From contig OY992540.1 of assembly GCA_963921195.1 (NCBI GenBank), positions 40,075,890 through 40,139,889 of the forward strand: a stretch of DNA of 64,000 nucleotides. Reading direction: 5' to 3'. This document shows, piece by piece, positions 47,324-57,616 of this stretch (its first letter is position 1; every line of letters begins with the position of its first letter). The position numbers and the translations under genes were made by a program. The notes below the pieces were generated by a model, which saw only the letters and a program-made list of their open reading frames with translations, did not search any database and was not told the origin of the DNA. Source of the stretch: Pegoplata infirma. Lineage: Eukaryota; Arthropoda; Insecta; Diptera; Anthomyiidae.

Positions 47324-47941
47324 CCCGAGTAAAAAAGTTCCTATATAGTTGTATATAATTTTATAAACATCATATATGATTAAATAGAATTATATAGAAT
47401 TTGATGCGAAAAATGAGTCGATAAAACTATATAAATTTTGATCAATGTTTCATATATTTTGATAAATTTTTTATATAATTTTATGCGAAATTTGGACCCC
47501 TATTTTTATATAATAATAGCAAAATTATATAATTAGATATAATTATATAAAAAAATATAAAATTGTATAAAACTGTATAAAACTACATAAAGTTACATAA
47601 AATTATATATAATTATATATAATTAAAACAAAATTTTATGATTTATATAAAACTTGATATAATTTTATGTAACTTTATATAGTTTTATACAGTTTTATAC
47701 ACTTTTATATATTTCTATATAATTATATCTAATTATATAATTTTGCTATTATTATATAAAAATAGGGGTCCAAATTTCGCATAAAATTATATAAAAAATT
47801 TATCAAAATATATGAAACATTGATCAAATTTTATATAGTTTTATCGACTCATTTTTCGCATCAAATTCTATATAATTCTATTTAATCATATATGATGTTT
47901 ATAAAATTATATACAACTATATAGAAACTTTTTTACTCGGG
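47324..47941. mobile_element. Near-perfect palindrome, family P (CCCGAGTAAAAAAG ends)
   Basis: The left arm starts CCCGAGTAAAAAAGTTCCTA and the right arm is its inverse, with about 305 bp per arm and very few mismatches, joined near 47630. The interior is TATATAATTTTAT-type sequence like the large family P element at 15049. It interrupts family L between TTCTGAAA and AAGCGCTG, which are contiguous in copy 1 (TTCTTAAAAGCGCT). Target duplication is unclear in the A run. Confidence 0.87.
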
Positions 47942-49114
47942 AAGCGCTGTAGTATGCGATTTTTAAGTTTTAAAATTTAAATCTCATTTTTGAAAATGTT
48001 TGTACTCTTCGATTTTTTTGAAATTTTTTTGTGTAAAACATTTATCGATTCTACAAATTTTTTGCCCAGGAGGGTCGTAGGATAACGATTATAACTATTT
48101 TTGAAAATTTTTTGAAAAATTTTTATTGTAATTTTCCAGTCTTAAAAGCCTACTTAGGGAGTGGAGATAGGGCGTAGGTATATTTTAAAAAATGTTGTAG
48201 AGTAAAAATAAATGGGGGTCGATCTCACTAATGACCCCTCTCGGACGCACCATTGGACCGGTAGAAATTGATTAAATAAAACAAATTTACAAAAAATAAA
48301 AAAAAATAAAAAACAATTAGAGATAGAGGGTAGGTGTGTTCCGAGAAAATGTTTGGACTAAAAAAATATTGTGGGTCGGTCATACATTTTGTTGCTCTGA
48401 GGGCACTATTACGGCAGTTAGAGCGGTTGGACCAAATTTTAAAAAATGTCGTTTTGTGTGGGAGCCCCCTTAGAAATTGGAGATAGGGTATTAGTTTGTT
48501 CCAAAGAAATGTTAAAACGTAAAAATTAATCGGGGTCGGTCTTATAAAGGACCCGTCTATGACGCACCATTAGAGCAGTAGAAATGATTTTAAGATTAGA
48601 AAATTACAATAAAATTTTTTGAAAAAATTTAAAAAATAGTAATAATCGTTATCCCACAATCCTAATGGGCAAAAAATTTGTAGAATCGATAGATGTTTTA
48701 CACAAAAAAATTTCAAAAAAATCGAAAAGTACAAACATTTTCAAAAATGAAATTTAAATTTTAAAACTTTAAAATCGCATTTTGAAAAAAAAAAATTGAA
48801 ATTTGGACCATTATTAAAAAAGTTACGAGTAAAATAAGTTTGAGTAAAGGAACAAACTACCAATTTTTAAAAATTCGATATCTTTTGAACGGGCCTTTAA
48901 AAAAAATCTGAAAATTTACCACGAAGGAGTTTTCGAAGGGTACTAAAAACTGTTAACAAATTGGGAAAATCTAAAAAAAAAAAAATTCAAAGTGTCCGAT
49001 TTGACATGGAATGCCCCATATACTTTATGGGATCCTAGACCAATATTTCGAGGTGTTAAAAACGGAATGACAAACTTATATATGCCCTCTATCACTAGAG
49101 TGGAGGGTATAAAA

Positions 49115-50689
49115 AAGCACCTTTTGAAAATTCCGATTTCAATGGAGTAGGTTAAATTTTAAGCTCTGAAGTAAGTTGTAAGATGAACTGAAAAAAATTT
49201 TGCTGGGTTCTTGTCGTACTTTGTCAAACATTTAATTTTTTTGCCAGGATTTTGTTTGCTGGTTTACTGCTTTACATTATTCTTCTTGAATTTTTTTTTA
49301 TAAAGAAAGAGAAAAAAAAAATAACTTTGTGGTGGTCGGCAATGAATTATTTTACATTATTAACAATGCTATTAAAACAAAACACTTAAAGGTTCCTTCT
49401 TCAAGGTACGTCATGTCCCTTCAGCGCCTCCTTCTGTCCCTTTTACCTTAACATCAAAATATTTTTACTTTTTGTTTTTTTTTTACTTTTCATCATCATT
49501 ATCTTCTTCAATGAACTCTGAAATATTTTTTGAACGTTTCAGAGATGTCTAAAATTTCATTGGAAATTTATTTATTTGGAAGATCATGCTGAGACACCAC
49601 CAACAACATTTTTTTTTTGTTGTTGTTGCTCCTTTCGTATACGATGCGTATAAGAAATTACGTACGCGCACATACCACATATAAACCGGATTCCTTTTGC
49701 GCCACCTAAAAAGGGCTTCTTTTTGTGATTTTTTTTTTAGATTTTTTTGTTTCGTCGCTTTTTAACCATGTCGACGCATCGTTACGATACAAAATATTAT
49801 TAAAAGTTCAACTTTATGTAAATTACTTTTACGTTCAAATGTTTGTAAGGAATAAAGTATAAAACTTCTTTATGGTCTACGCCAAGATCGTTTCGTTTGC
49901 CACAAAAGAAAGGACCGAATGCCAGCCAGAACCATTGAAATGAAATGCAGCGATTAAGCCAAGAAAGACGGAGAAAAAAAAAAGAAGTGATTTTAAAGGT
50001 TTCATTTGTAGTTTCTCAATTAAGACGTAAATTGTACAAATTTATGCCTTTCAACGCCAACTATTGGTTAAAAAAAAAAACAACAACATTTAAAAACCCT
50101 TTTTTGAAAAGACAGAATTCTAAGCGGGTTTTTTATTTCAAGTTAGTGAATTGAAAAATGTTTTAATTTTTTTTTTAACTTTACTACTTGTTGTTCTTCT
50201 CAGATATCACTAAAGTTTTTTTTTTTTCAAAATAGGTGTTTTTTTTTTTAATAATTTTTTTTTTTAACATTTTTTGTCATAATTTTTAATTCATGATGAG
50301 GGTGAACCTACTATGAATTAATTTTGTTTTTTTTTTTGCTTAATTTTGAAATTTGAAACTTTTAAGCTTCAGTAATTTGCCAAAATTTAAAAAAAAAAAA
50401 AATTAACATATATTTTTTTTCTTATACGCTACACCTAACTGTAATAAAATGCTTTATGCGTTATTGCCTTACAAAATAAAAAGTAAGTGAGAATTTTCGA
50501 ACACTTTCGATTTAAAAAAAAAATTGTCTGTCCGTCTTTCTTTATGTCTCCGTAATGTAATCTTGTAATACATGCAGGTAATACAATCTATGTTGTATAA
50601 ACTATGTATGGTAATGATATGATCTGGAAAATGAGAATAAATAAAGTAATTGCCAGCTTACAATTAGTCAGTCAATTATTTTCTTTTCA
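49115..50689. other. Cyclin D intron, apparently single-copy stretch
   Basis: No array unit, terminal repeats or convincing coding frame. The frame at 49945-50154 is Lys-rich and short. Confidence 0.5.
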
Positions 50690-50875
50690 TTACATTTAAT
50701 TCCAATCCAGTTAAAACTAGTTAACTCCATTCAATTACATTTTAATCCATTCAATTCTAATAATTTTTATTCAATTCTATTCTATTTTATTCAATTCTAA
50801 TTAGTTATATTTAATTCCAATTTTATTCAACTCCATTCAACTCTTATTTAATTATATTCAGCTAGCATGCCAAAT
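50690..50875 (+). repeat. ATTCAATTCYA simple repeat
   Basis: Imperfect tandem ATTCAATTCTAATTAG and CCATTCAATTACATT units span the stretch. Confidence 0.6.
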
Positions 50876-51403
50876 AATTCGAAGATTCCAATTGATCTTT
50901 TTTGAATAACAATTGATATTTTTCGAATTACAATTGATCTATTTCAAATTAAAATTGATCATTTTTAAATAATAATTGATCTTTTTCGAATAATAATTGA
51001 TTCTTTTCCAATTACAATTGATATTTTTCCAATTACAATTGATCTTTTTCGAATTACAATTGACCTTTTTCGAATAACAATTAATCTTTTTTGAATAACA
51101 ATTAATCTTTTTCGAATTGCAATTGATGTTTTCGAATTACAATTGGAATTTTCATATTACAAATGAAATCTATGAAAATTAAATTTTCGAATTACAATTA
51201 ACCTTGTTTGAATTACATCTGTAAATGGTGTAGCATGCCCGCCCGGTACTAATTGTGGATGTTTAAGGTTTTCACAAAAACTGTTCAGAATAATTAAACC
51301 AATAAAATTTAAATATCCCCGTTTAGTCTGGAATCAAATAATTCGAAGATTCCAATTGATCCTTTTTGAATTACAGTTAATCTTTTTCGAACTACAATTG
51401 AAT
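50876..51403 (-). repeat. 20-bp minisatellite, inverted-type block
   Basis: About 18 units of TTTTTCGAATTACAATTGAT type occupy 50876-51220. After a short gap, four more (51340-51402) lead into the element at 51405. The array resumes at 52453, so it was split by that element. Confidence 0.85.
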
Positions 51404-51404
51404 A

Positions 51405-52452
51405 GTTCATGCGAATAAGGACGAATAGACCACTTTTTCGCAAACACGTTTTTTTGCATAAATGCATTTTATTAGCAGAGCCCTACAATCCTATGCAGAA
51501 ATTTTGGGAAAATTTTGACTTTTAAGGCTAAAAAAATGACTTTAAAAGTGCAATAATTCGTATATTTTTATATTTTTGTTTAAATTGGGAGTGAACTAAC
51601 GCACAATTTTGATTAAATACAACACAAAAACATACAAAAATTTTACCTTCGGTAACAATGTGTTAAAAGAACATTACGAGGAACAAACCACACTTATTAT
51701 ATTGGCAAACAATTTTACCGTTCTTAAGTTATAAGACTTTAAAGTGTGGAAAGCAAAAAGGGCGAATATCCATCCTTAACAAAATATTATATAAAAATTA
51801 TTTAGCTGCGAGTTTAAAATTGATATTAGCTAAAATTTGAAATTGTACAAAAAAAAACAATCTTAGCACATACAAACAAATTAGTGTTAATAGTGCATCC
51901 AATGTCAGGAATAAAAAACAAACATTTTTTCACGTCCTTTTATGTTACATCGTAATATGCAGTCAAGGGTTAATATTATAATTTCTTAAAATGTATTTAG
52001 TGTCATAAAGAATTACTACTGCATCAAAAGGCAGGAATATTAAAAAAAAATTTAAAAAAAAATTTTTTTGCATGTCCTTGCAATCCTTAAATAGTGTATC
52101 CTCGAAGTCCTTAAAGTGTTACAAACCAATACCAACCATAGTTCGTTAAGTTTTGCAAGTCTCGTGAAAATGTAGTCAAAATCTGCTGCAAAATAACACA
52201 TTTTTATTCAAATTTCAATACATTTTTTTGGATATTCGCCCTTTTTCCATTTAAGCAAAAAATGTAAGTCCAATTTTTGGCAAGTTCTCTTTCGAATACC
52301 TTACTAAAATTTTGTATATAGGTAGATGTGACTTAAACCTTTAAGCTAATACCAAAAAGTTGACAAAAATATTATTTTTTAACCGTTTCCTGCGTTTTTA
52401 TTGTCCCCTGTAAAATTCTTCAAATGGTCTATTCGTCTTTATTCGCATGAAC
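51405..52452. mobile_element. 1.05-kb TA-flanked DNA element with ~28-bp ends
   Basis: The ends are GTTCATGCGAATAAGGACGA followed by ATAGACCA, with the inverse on the right (one mismatch: TCTTTATTCGC). TA lies on both sides (51403-51404 and 52453-52454). It is inserted in the 20-bp minisatellite. The interior is neither palindromic nor coding, so it is a non-autonomous TA-target element, compatible with Tc1/mariner. Confidence 0.83.
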
Positions 52453-52960
52453 TATTCAATTGATCTTTTTCTAATTCCAATTGATTTTCTTAGAATTACA
52501 ATTGATTTTTTTCGAAATACAATTGATCTTTTTCGAATTACAATCGATCTTTTTCTAATTACAATTGTTTTTTTTTCGAATTACAATTGATCTTTTTCGA
52601 ATTACAATTGATAATTTCCGAATTATAATTGATTTATTTCGAATTACAATTGACATTTTTAGAATTACAATTGATCTGTTTCGAACTACAATTGATATTT
52701 TTAACATTACAATTGATCAGTTTCGAACTACAATTGATATTTTCCAATTACAATTTTATTTCGAATTAGAATTTGTATATTTCAAATTACAATTGATCTA
52801 TTTCGAATTTCAAATGATCTTTTTCGAATTACAATTGGAATTTTCAAATTAAAAATGGAATTTTTGAATTACAAATGGAATCTTCGAATTACAAGTAGAA
52901 TTTTCGAATTACAATTGTTGTTTTTTGAATGACATCTAAAAATGATGTAGAAATCACACA
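52453..52960 (-). repeat. 20-bp minisatellite, continuation
   Basis: About 24 units of TTTTTCGAATTACAATTGAT type. The plus-strand frame at 52565-52852 gives a peptide of repeated FRITID because the unit has no stop in that frame over a run. I do not call it a gene. Confidence 0.87.
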
Positions 52961-53029
52961 CAAAGAAAATTTAAGCGAAATTAACTTATTTTTGTTGTCA
53001 GATCGATTTAACTGAACATCGCACACAGG

Positions 53030-53700
53030 GCCAGCATGATCCAATTCCAAAAGTCTTTATCGTTGTTAGATCCGTCTAAAAATGTGCTTCTAGAGGAATT
53101 CGAGGTTGCTGATTTCAAAATTTACCTAAAAACAAAAAAAAAATCAAAATGGCGGATCCAATATGGCGGGCAATTTTATTTTTAAATTGTCCGATTGAAC
53201 TCAAATTTTGTTTTATGCGGGTCTTGGAGTTACTGAAAAAGAATTGTTACTCCGAATTTTGAAAAACAAAATGGCGGACCAAATATGCTTCTTAAAGTTT
53301 AAAGAATGATCCAACTCCGGCCAAAAGTCTTTATCTTTGTTGGATCCGGCTGAAAATGTGCTTCTAGAGTATTTCGGGGTCGCTGATTTCAAAATTTAAC
53401 TAAAAAAATCAAAATAGCGCATCCAATATGGCGGACAAATTTGTTTAATAATTGTCCGATTTAACTCAAATTTTTTTTAAGGGGGTCTTGGAGTTACTGA
53501 ATCAGAAATGGCGGACTAAATATGCTTAGTAAAGCTTGTTACAAGTTATTAAAAAACAGTTATATTCCTTTTCTTTGTTGAGTCTAGCTGAAAGTGTGGC
53601 CTAGTAAATTTCCGGGTCTGTTATCTTAAAATCGAACTGATAAAATTCCATATGGCGGAAACAATATGGCGGCTAGATTTTTTAACTTTATCTGATCTAA
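53030..53700 (+). repeat. Three ~260-bp direct repeats (ATGGCGGA-rich)
   Basis: Copies start near 53030, 53305 and 53560. Each carries AAAAGTCTTTATCKTTGTT, TGTGCTTCTAGAG, GCTGATTTCAAAATTTA and AATATGGCGGRCAA. The third copy is the most degenerate. Confidence 0.75.
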
Positions 53701-54419
53701 CTAAAATTAGTTTTAAGAGTATTAAGAGTGTCTGAAGTTAAATCTTCGCACATAATTTTTATATATATATATTTTTTTATTTTTGATATAAATATGGAAA
53801 TGGTGTAAATGACTTACTTAGTTTCAGAAAAGCTTTTGGAAATGGTGACGATAAATTATTTCCTTTGTTTTTTTATTTTGGAAATTCAATAAAAAATCTT
53901 TGAATTTAATTGGAAATGGTATAACTGGTATAACTCTGCAAAAAAACTATAAATGTAGATAATTTTTTTCCCTACACTTAAGGCACTCTCTGACGATAAA
54001 AAAAAACTAATTATTTTTTTTTAAACAAATCTCGGACCACTGCATATATAGCTGTAATTTCGCCATTTATCATTTCGAGCAAGTTTGAGCAATTCTATAT
54101 AAGAAAAAACATAGACTGATTGCATCGAATTGAGAATCGCTGAGGATTTTTTCGGCGCGAAGTAAATAACTAAAAAATCATAGTTATTTTCACAAAAATG
54201 CGAATGCTGTCAGGAAAATGAGTTATATTTTTCCATATTATTTTCGTTACAAAGGCTAATATATAAGGGTGAACCCTGCAAATCAAAAGTTGATCATTAG
54301 AAATAGAAATGTGTAAAAAAAAACAAAAAAGTATTTTCACTTACAAATTTTTTTTCAACTTTTTACACTTTGAAGACCTGTCAAAGGAAATGGTGTAGTT
54401 GAACCATAAAGATAAGTTC

Positions 54420-54900
54420 ACAGAAAAAATTTGAAACGAATTTCAATCAAAAAAAACGCGGATCCAATCAATTTTTTGATTGAAATTCCTCCAATTAAAA
54501 AAATTGTTATACCAATCATCAAATTGTAGGTGATTGATTGAAATTTTTTTCAATCAAACATTTTTTCGATTTTAATCAAAAATTTGATCAGTTTTTTATT
54601 TAAAGTCAATCAAAATAATGATTGATTTAATGAATTGTAAGCTTATGACAAAATTATCAAAAAATTCATCTTTTTTGCTTTCTATATGTTGGCAACAATA
54701 AGAAAAAGTAAAGCCCGATTATTTTGTATATTTTTGAATTAACCTATTCAAATAAATTAAAGCGAAAAAAAAATCTGGTATGTTGAAAATTTGTAACAAA
54801 AAATAACAAAAATTTCAATCAAAACATTGATTGACTCATTTAAATTTTGTTGATCAATAGATTTAATTGAAAATTTTTAGCTAATAATTTTTTGTGTGTT
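54420..54900. repeat. AT-rich MITE-like palindrome with CACAGAAAAAATT ends
   Basis: The left part is CACAGAAAAAATTTG and the right part ends TAATTTTTTGTGTG. Subterminal TTGATTGAAATT and AATCAAAA segments recur in both orientations. It sits in the right half of the 53022 element. Edges are approximate. Confidence 0.55.
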
Positions 54901-55559
54901 CAGGAAACAAATACCAACAAATTGGTATAGATGTTTTTAAGAAATTAAATATAAGGACTTTTGGTCGGAAATCGATCTGGCTGGCCCTGTGTGCATCGGT
55001 CAAAATTTTTGTATGGGGACTGAGTCCAAAAACCGTCCAATTATAAACAGATTTATAAGATTACCAAAGTACACATTTAACACCTTCAAATAAAATTTTA
55101 TTTAAATAATTAATTTTGTCATCAGTTTTAAGAGATTTTTGTGAATATCGGGAGGGTGGTTTGTATGGGGGCTTACAGTGGAATTTTTTCTTTTTATGTA
55201 AACATTTTTGAAAAATCCAAAACCTTGTTACGGTTCAAAGTTATCGGATTTGGCATAATCTTTCTATTTCATTCCCCGTGCTATTTCATTTCGTTTTTCA
55301 ATATACCCCATTTCGTTCCCAGTTGCATTTCGAGGCATGCAGGTTTCATTTCTATCCGAATAACATGCGTTAAAGAAATAAAACAACTTATAGAATCTTT
55401 ATCTCAAAAAGATATAAAAATTTCCATTTTACCCTTCTTGTACCAGATGTATACGCCGGTAATAGAAATTACAATATCTAAATATGCCCTTCTCTTGGAT
55501 AAAAAGAGGTGTATCAAAACTACAAGTTACTCAATTTTTGACCATTGATTACCTCGTTT

Positions 55560-56120
55560 CAATTTTAAAATTCTGCAATTTTTAGATCAAAGATTGATGG
55601 AGGATTGATCATACATTCTTAAGAAAAAGTATCACAGAAGCCTTTTTAACCGTCTTAGTATTGAAATTTTGAAATTCTGACTGGAGGATCGATCAAACAT
55701 TCTTAAGAAAAAGTACCACAGAAGCCTTTTTAATCGTCTTAGCACTGAAATCTCGAAATTCTGACTTTTGTCAAAATGTTTTCCTTTTTGCTGGATGATC
55801 CTACATTCCAGATTTCAAGTTTCTCAAATCATTATTCCAGGAGATAGAAAAAGTACCAAAGTTCAATTTTGTTTAACTTTATACCTTCAATTAAATTGAA
55901 ATTTAAAAAACAACTACTTTCTCTAAATGTTTTTCCGCCGGAGGATCCTATATTCCAAGTTAAGTTTCTAGGACTATTGTTTCTGGAAATATAGAAACGT
56001 ACCATATTTTAGCACTATTTTACTCCATTTTGTCCCTTTTCTAAAAAGTACTTTTTCTGAATGTTTTTTCCGTATGATCCTATATTTCAAATTTCAAGCT
56101 TCTGTGGCCATTATTTCTCA
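55560..56120 (-). repeat. Dispersed GGTACTTT-type repeat, minus orientation
   Basis: The same family as at 42.7-43.1 and 44.2-44.4 kb, read in reverse (TTTTGCTGGATGATCCTACA, AGAAAAAGTACCAAAG). A 100-bp part (GATTGATCATACATTCTTAA onward) is duplicated at about 55605 and 55687. Confidence 0.6.
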
Positions 56121-56345
56121 AATTTGGCGCCCAGTTGGGGGCCTAGTTCTATATAATCATTATAATCAAATTTGATATCAAAATTGGCTCCCAGTTCGGG
56201 GCCTGGTGTTACCTGATCAGCTACAAGTGTAAACCACTAAAAATCTTTTAAAACTTTTTGAAACAATTTTTATGTTCTAAACGCGTATATGGATAGCGCC
56301 ACATTAACTATGATTTGCAATAAGCGAGATAATAACAAATAATCT
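56121..56345 (+). repeat. PBS-like cores with a tail; empty site of the Tc1/mariner insertion
   Basis: Two cores, TTGGCGCCCAGTTGGGGGCC (56127) and GGCTCCCAGTTCGGGGCC (56184), precede CCTGATCAGCTACAAGTG and TTTTATGTTCTAAACGCG. Then TATATGGATAGCGCCACAT follows. The same tail occurs at 60395-60578 and 61876-61960, where the transposon sits at the TA. This copy is the unoccupied version. Confidence 0.85.
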
Positions 56346-57008
56346 ATAATATAAATATTTAGAAGGTGATAATACGGTTATTAGGGTTATTTAAGCCAAA
56401 TTTAAAGAGGAATGTATGGTATGGGGATATGTCTAAACATGGACCAACAAGTCGTTGGTTCAAAAGAAGTTTCAAGTACCACAGAGTATGTAGGGTATAA
56501 ATAACATTATGACAGACCATTTTGAAATATTTTACATTTGCAAAAAGCTGCACTTTCAAAAGAATTGTTAAAAAGATAAATTTGCTAATATTTATTTAAA
56601 GAAAATGCTAAATAAGTAAAGAACAAAGCAAAAAATTCTAAAGTCAATGCTAATGATTGACATACATTTATTGACAAACTAAACCCAAACAGGCTAGGAA
56701 TGTCACTTCATTATTCCTTCTTCTTCTTCTTTTAAAGTAAATACTTAGGAATAATAACTAGGCAGTAAACACTAGATTACTGGAGGAGATGGATAGACAG
56801 ATAGTAAAAACAAACTCAAATAAGACTACTCAACTAATCTTAACGTATAGAATTGATTATTTAAGCAGTTAATCAAGATCATAACAGGAAAAAAACTGAA
56901 ACGTTAAATAAATAAAGATTTGTCTGCACTTTAAATAATAGAAAAAGAATGTTGCACTATGGATTTGCGGTAAAAGAAGACATATGTATGTATAATAAAA
57001 ACACTTAC
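56346..57008. other. Cyclin D intron next to the exon, with a family U fragment
   Basis: A family U fragment at about 56372-56445 (ACGGTTATTAGGGTTATTTA, GTCTAAACATGGACC) matches 63398-63475. The rest, up to the exon donor at 57008, is AT-rich without recognised features. Confidence 0.6.
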
Positions 57009-57183
57009 CTTTGGCTGCTAATGATATAAATGCTTGGGCATGTTGTCGCACTTTATCCAAATCTAAATCTGGAAATTTAGTACTTCTAATAGGCAGGCGT
57101 ATCAATAATAATTCCAAAAAATCTAAAGGTGTAACACATGATAAATCCCAGCCTAAACGACTTAAAACATAAAGTTCCCATTT
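57009..57183 (-). CDS. CycD: Cyclin D, internal coding exon (start of the second half of the cyclin fold)
   Basis: This exon encodes 58 codons plus one base, beginning KWELYVLSRLGWDLS and ending FISLAAK. Read on the minus strand, it follows a pyrimidine-rich acceptor (TTCTTTTTAG) and ends at AAAG|GTAAGT. The sequence matches the cyclin D region where the N-terminal cyclin box passes into the C-terminal one: K-W-x-L, then V-T-P-x-D-F, then the conserved R-x-H-A-Q-x-F. Cyclin D is known as the regulatory partner of CDK4/6 and drives G1 progression and growth. The LxCxE-bearing N-terminus and most of the CDK-binding first box must lie in exons beyond the right edge. The last base (G) joins AG of the next exon to make a Glu codon, which supports the junction. 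The frame has no stop and is clearly non-repetitive, unlike its surroundings. Confidence 0.92.
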
Positions 57184-57616
57184 CTAAAAAGAAAAAAAAA
57201 TATACGAATAAAAATTAGAACCAATAGGAATAAGTTTAATAACACAGATATAAAAAATATTTATAAAATATATTGATAAAAAAAAACTATGTCAACTTTA
57301 AACGATTTCAAACAATATCATTTTACAGAAAATAAGCACAAGAAACTTTTAAGTTTACATTACCCAGATTACAAACACTAAATGGCTTTTATTGCATTAT
57401 ATTGTAATCGATTAGATCCAATTTGATTTCAAATTTGAAAACATTCTATTTAAATCGCATTTCAAAATTGGCGCCCATATGGGGGCCTAGTGTTATCTGG
57501 TAAGATAAACTTAAAAACCATAACTCAAAATTATATAAGGATGTAATTATTAAATTTTGCATCTATTGTATCTAATCAGATCGCATTAGTAGTCAAATTT
57601 GGGCTATTATAACATA
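57184..57616. other. Cyclin D upstream intron, with one PBS-like core
   Basis: After the exon acceptor tract, the only recognised feature is a core TTGGCGCCCATATGGGGGCC at about 57468 followed by a CTAGTGTTATCTG tail like that at 56184. Confidence 0.6.

Larger units (their letters stand above)
45178..49018. mobile_element. Foldback-like palindromic element, family L, copy 2 (itself invaded)
   Basis: The ends are TGGGGCATTCCATGTCAAAT and its inverse, with TATA on both sides. The left arm matches 16413 onward, but is interrupted by a family T copy (45392-47264) and a family P palindrome (47324-47941). The right arm (47942-49018) matches 17720-18334 closely. The middle is shorter than in copy 1: TCTTAAAAGCCTACTTAGGG joins parts that are far apart at 16.9-17.4 kb. 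Confidence 0.83.
44455..49114 (-). repeat. Family T copy split by nested palindromic insertions
   Basis: The right-hand family end is at 44455 (inverse of GGTATTTATAGATTCGG) and the left-hand family end at 49060-49114 (inverse of TTTATACCCTCCACTCTAG). Read on the minus strand, the family sequence breaks at CATAAAGTATAT (about 49020) and resumes after ATATATATTCATGACCCTCG (about 45177). The break is filled by the family L palindrome at 45178-49018. This is the outermost level of a nested stack. Confidence 0.85.
53022..54993. mobile_element. 1.97-kb element with CACACAGGGCCAGC ends and 5-bp duplication
   Basis: The left end is CACACAGGGCCAGC and the right end is the inverse of CACACAGGGCCAGCCAGATC. 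CATCG flanks both sides (53017-53021 and 54994-54998). Next to each end is a related segment (ATTCCAAAAGTC and ACTTTTGGTCGGAA). The left third holds three imperfect direct repeats of about 260 bp containing AAAATGGCGGATCCAATATG. A separate insertion-like stretch is at 54420-54900. No transposase is seen. A 5-bp duplication with CAC ends is unusual, and I cannot assign a superfamily. Confidence 0.75.
52961..55180 (+). repeat. Dispersed repeat family U fragment, split by an insertion
   Basis: The segments before 53022 (TCGATTTAACTGAACATCG) and after 54993 (CATCGGTCAAAATTTTTGTA, TTTGTATGGGGGCTTACAG) join to match the family U copy at 63115-63310. The family ends are not seen here. The frame at 55141-55548 starts in this repeat and has no domain I recognise. 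Confidence 0.7.

Noticed and set aside
55141..55548. 135-residue plus-strand open frame
   Set aside because: It starts in a family U repeat and runs into AT-rich sequence. No recognised domain, and an ordinary chance length.
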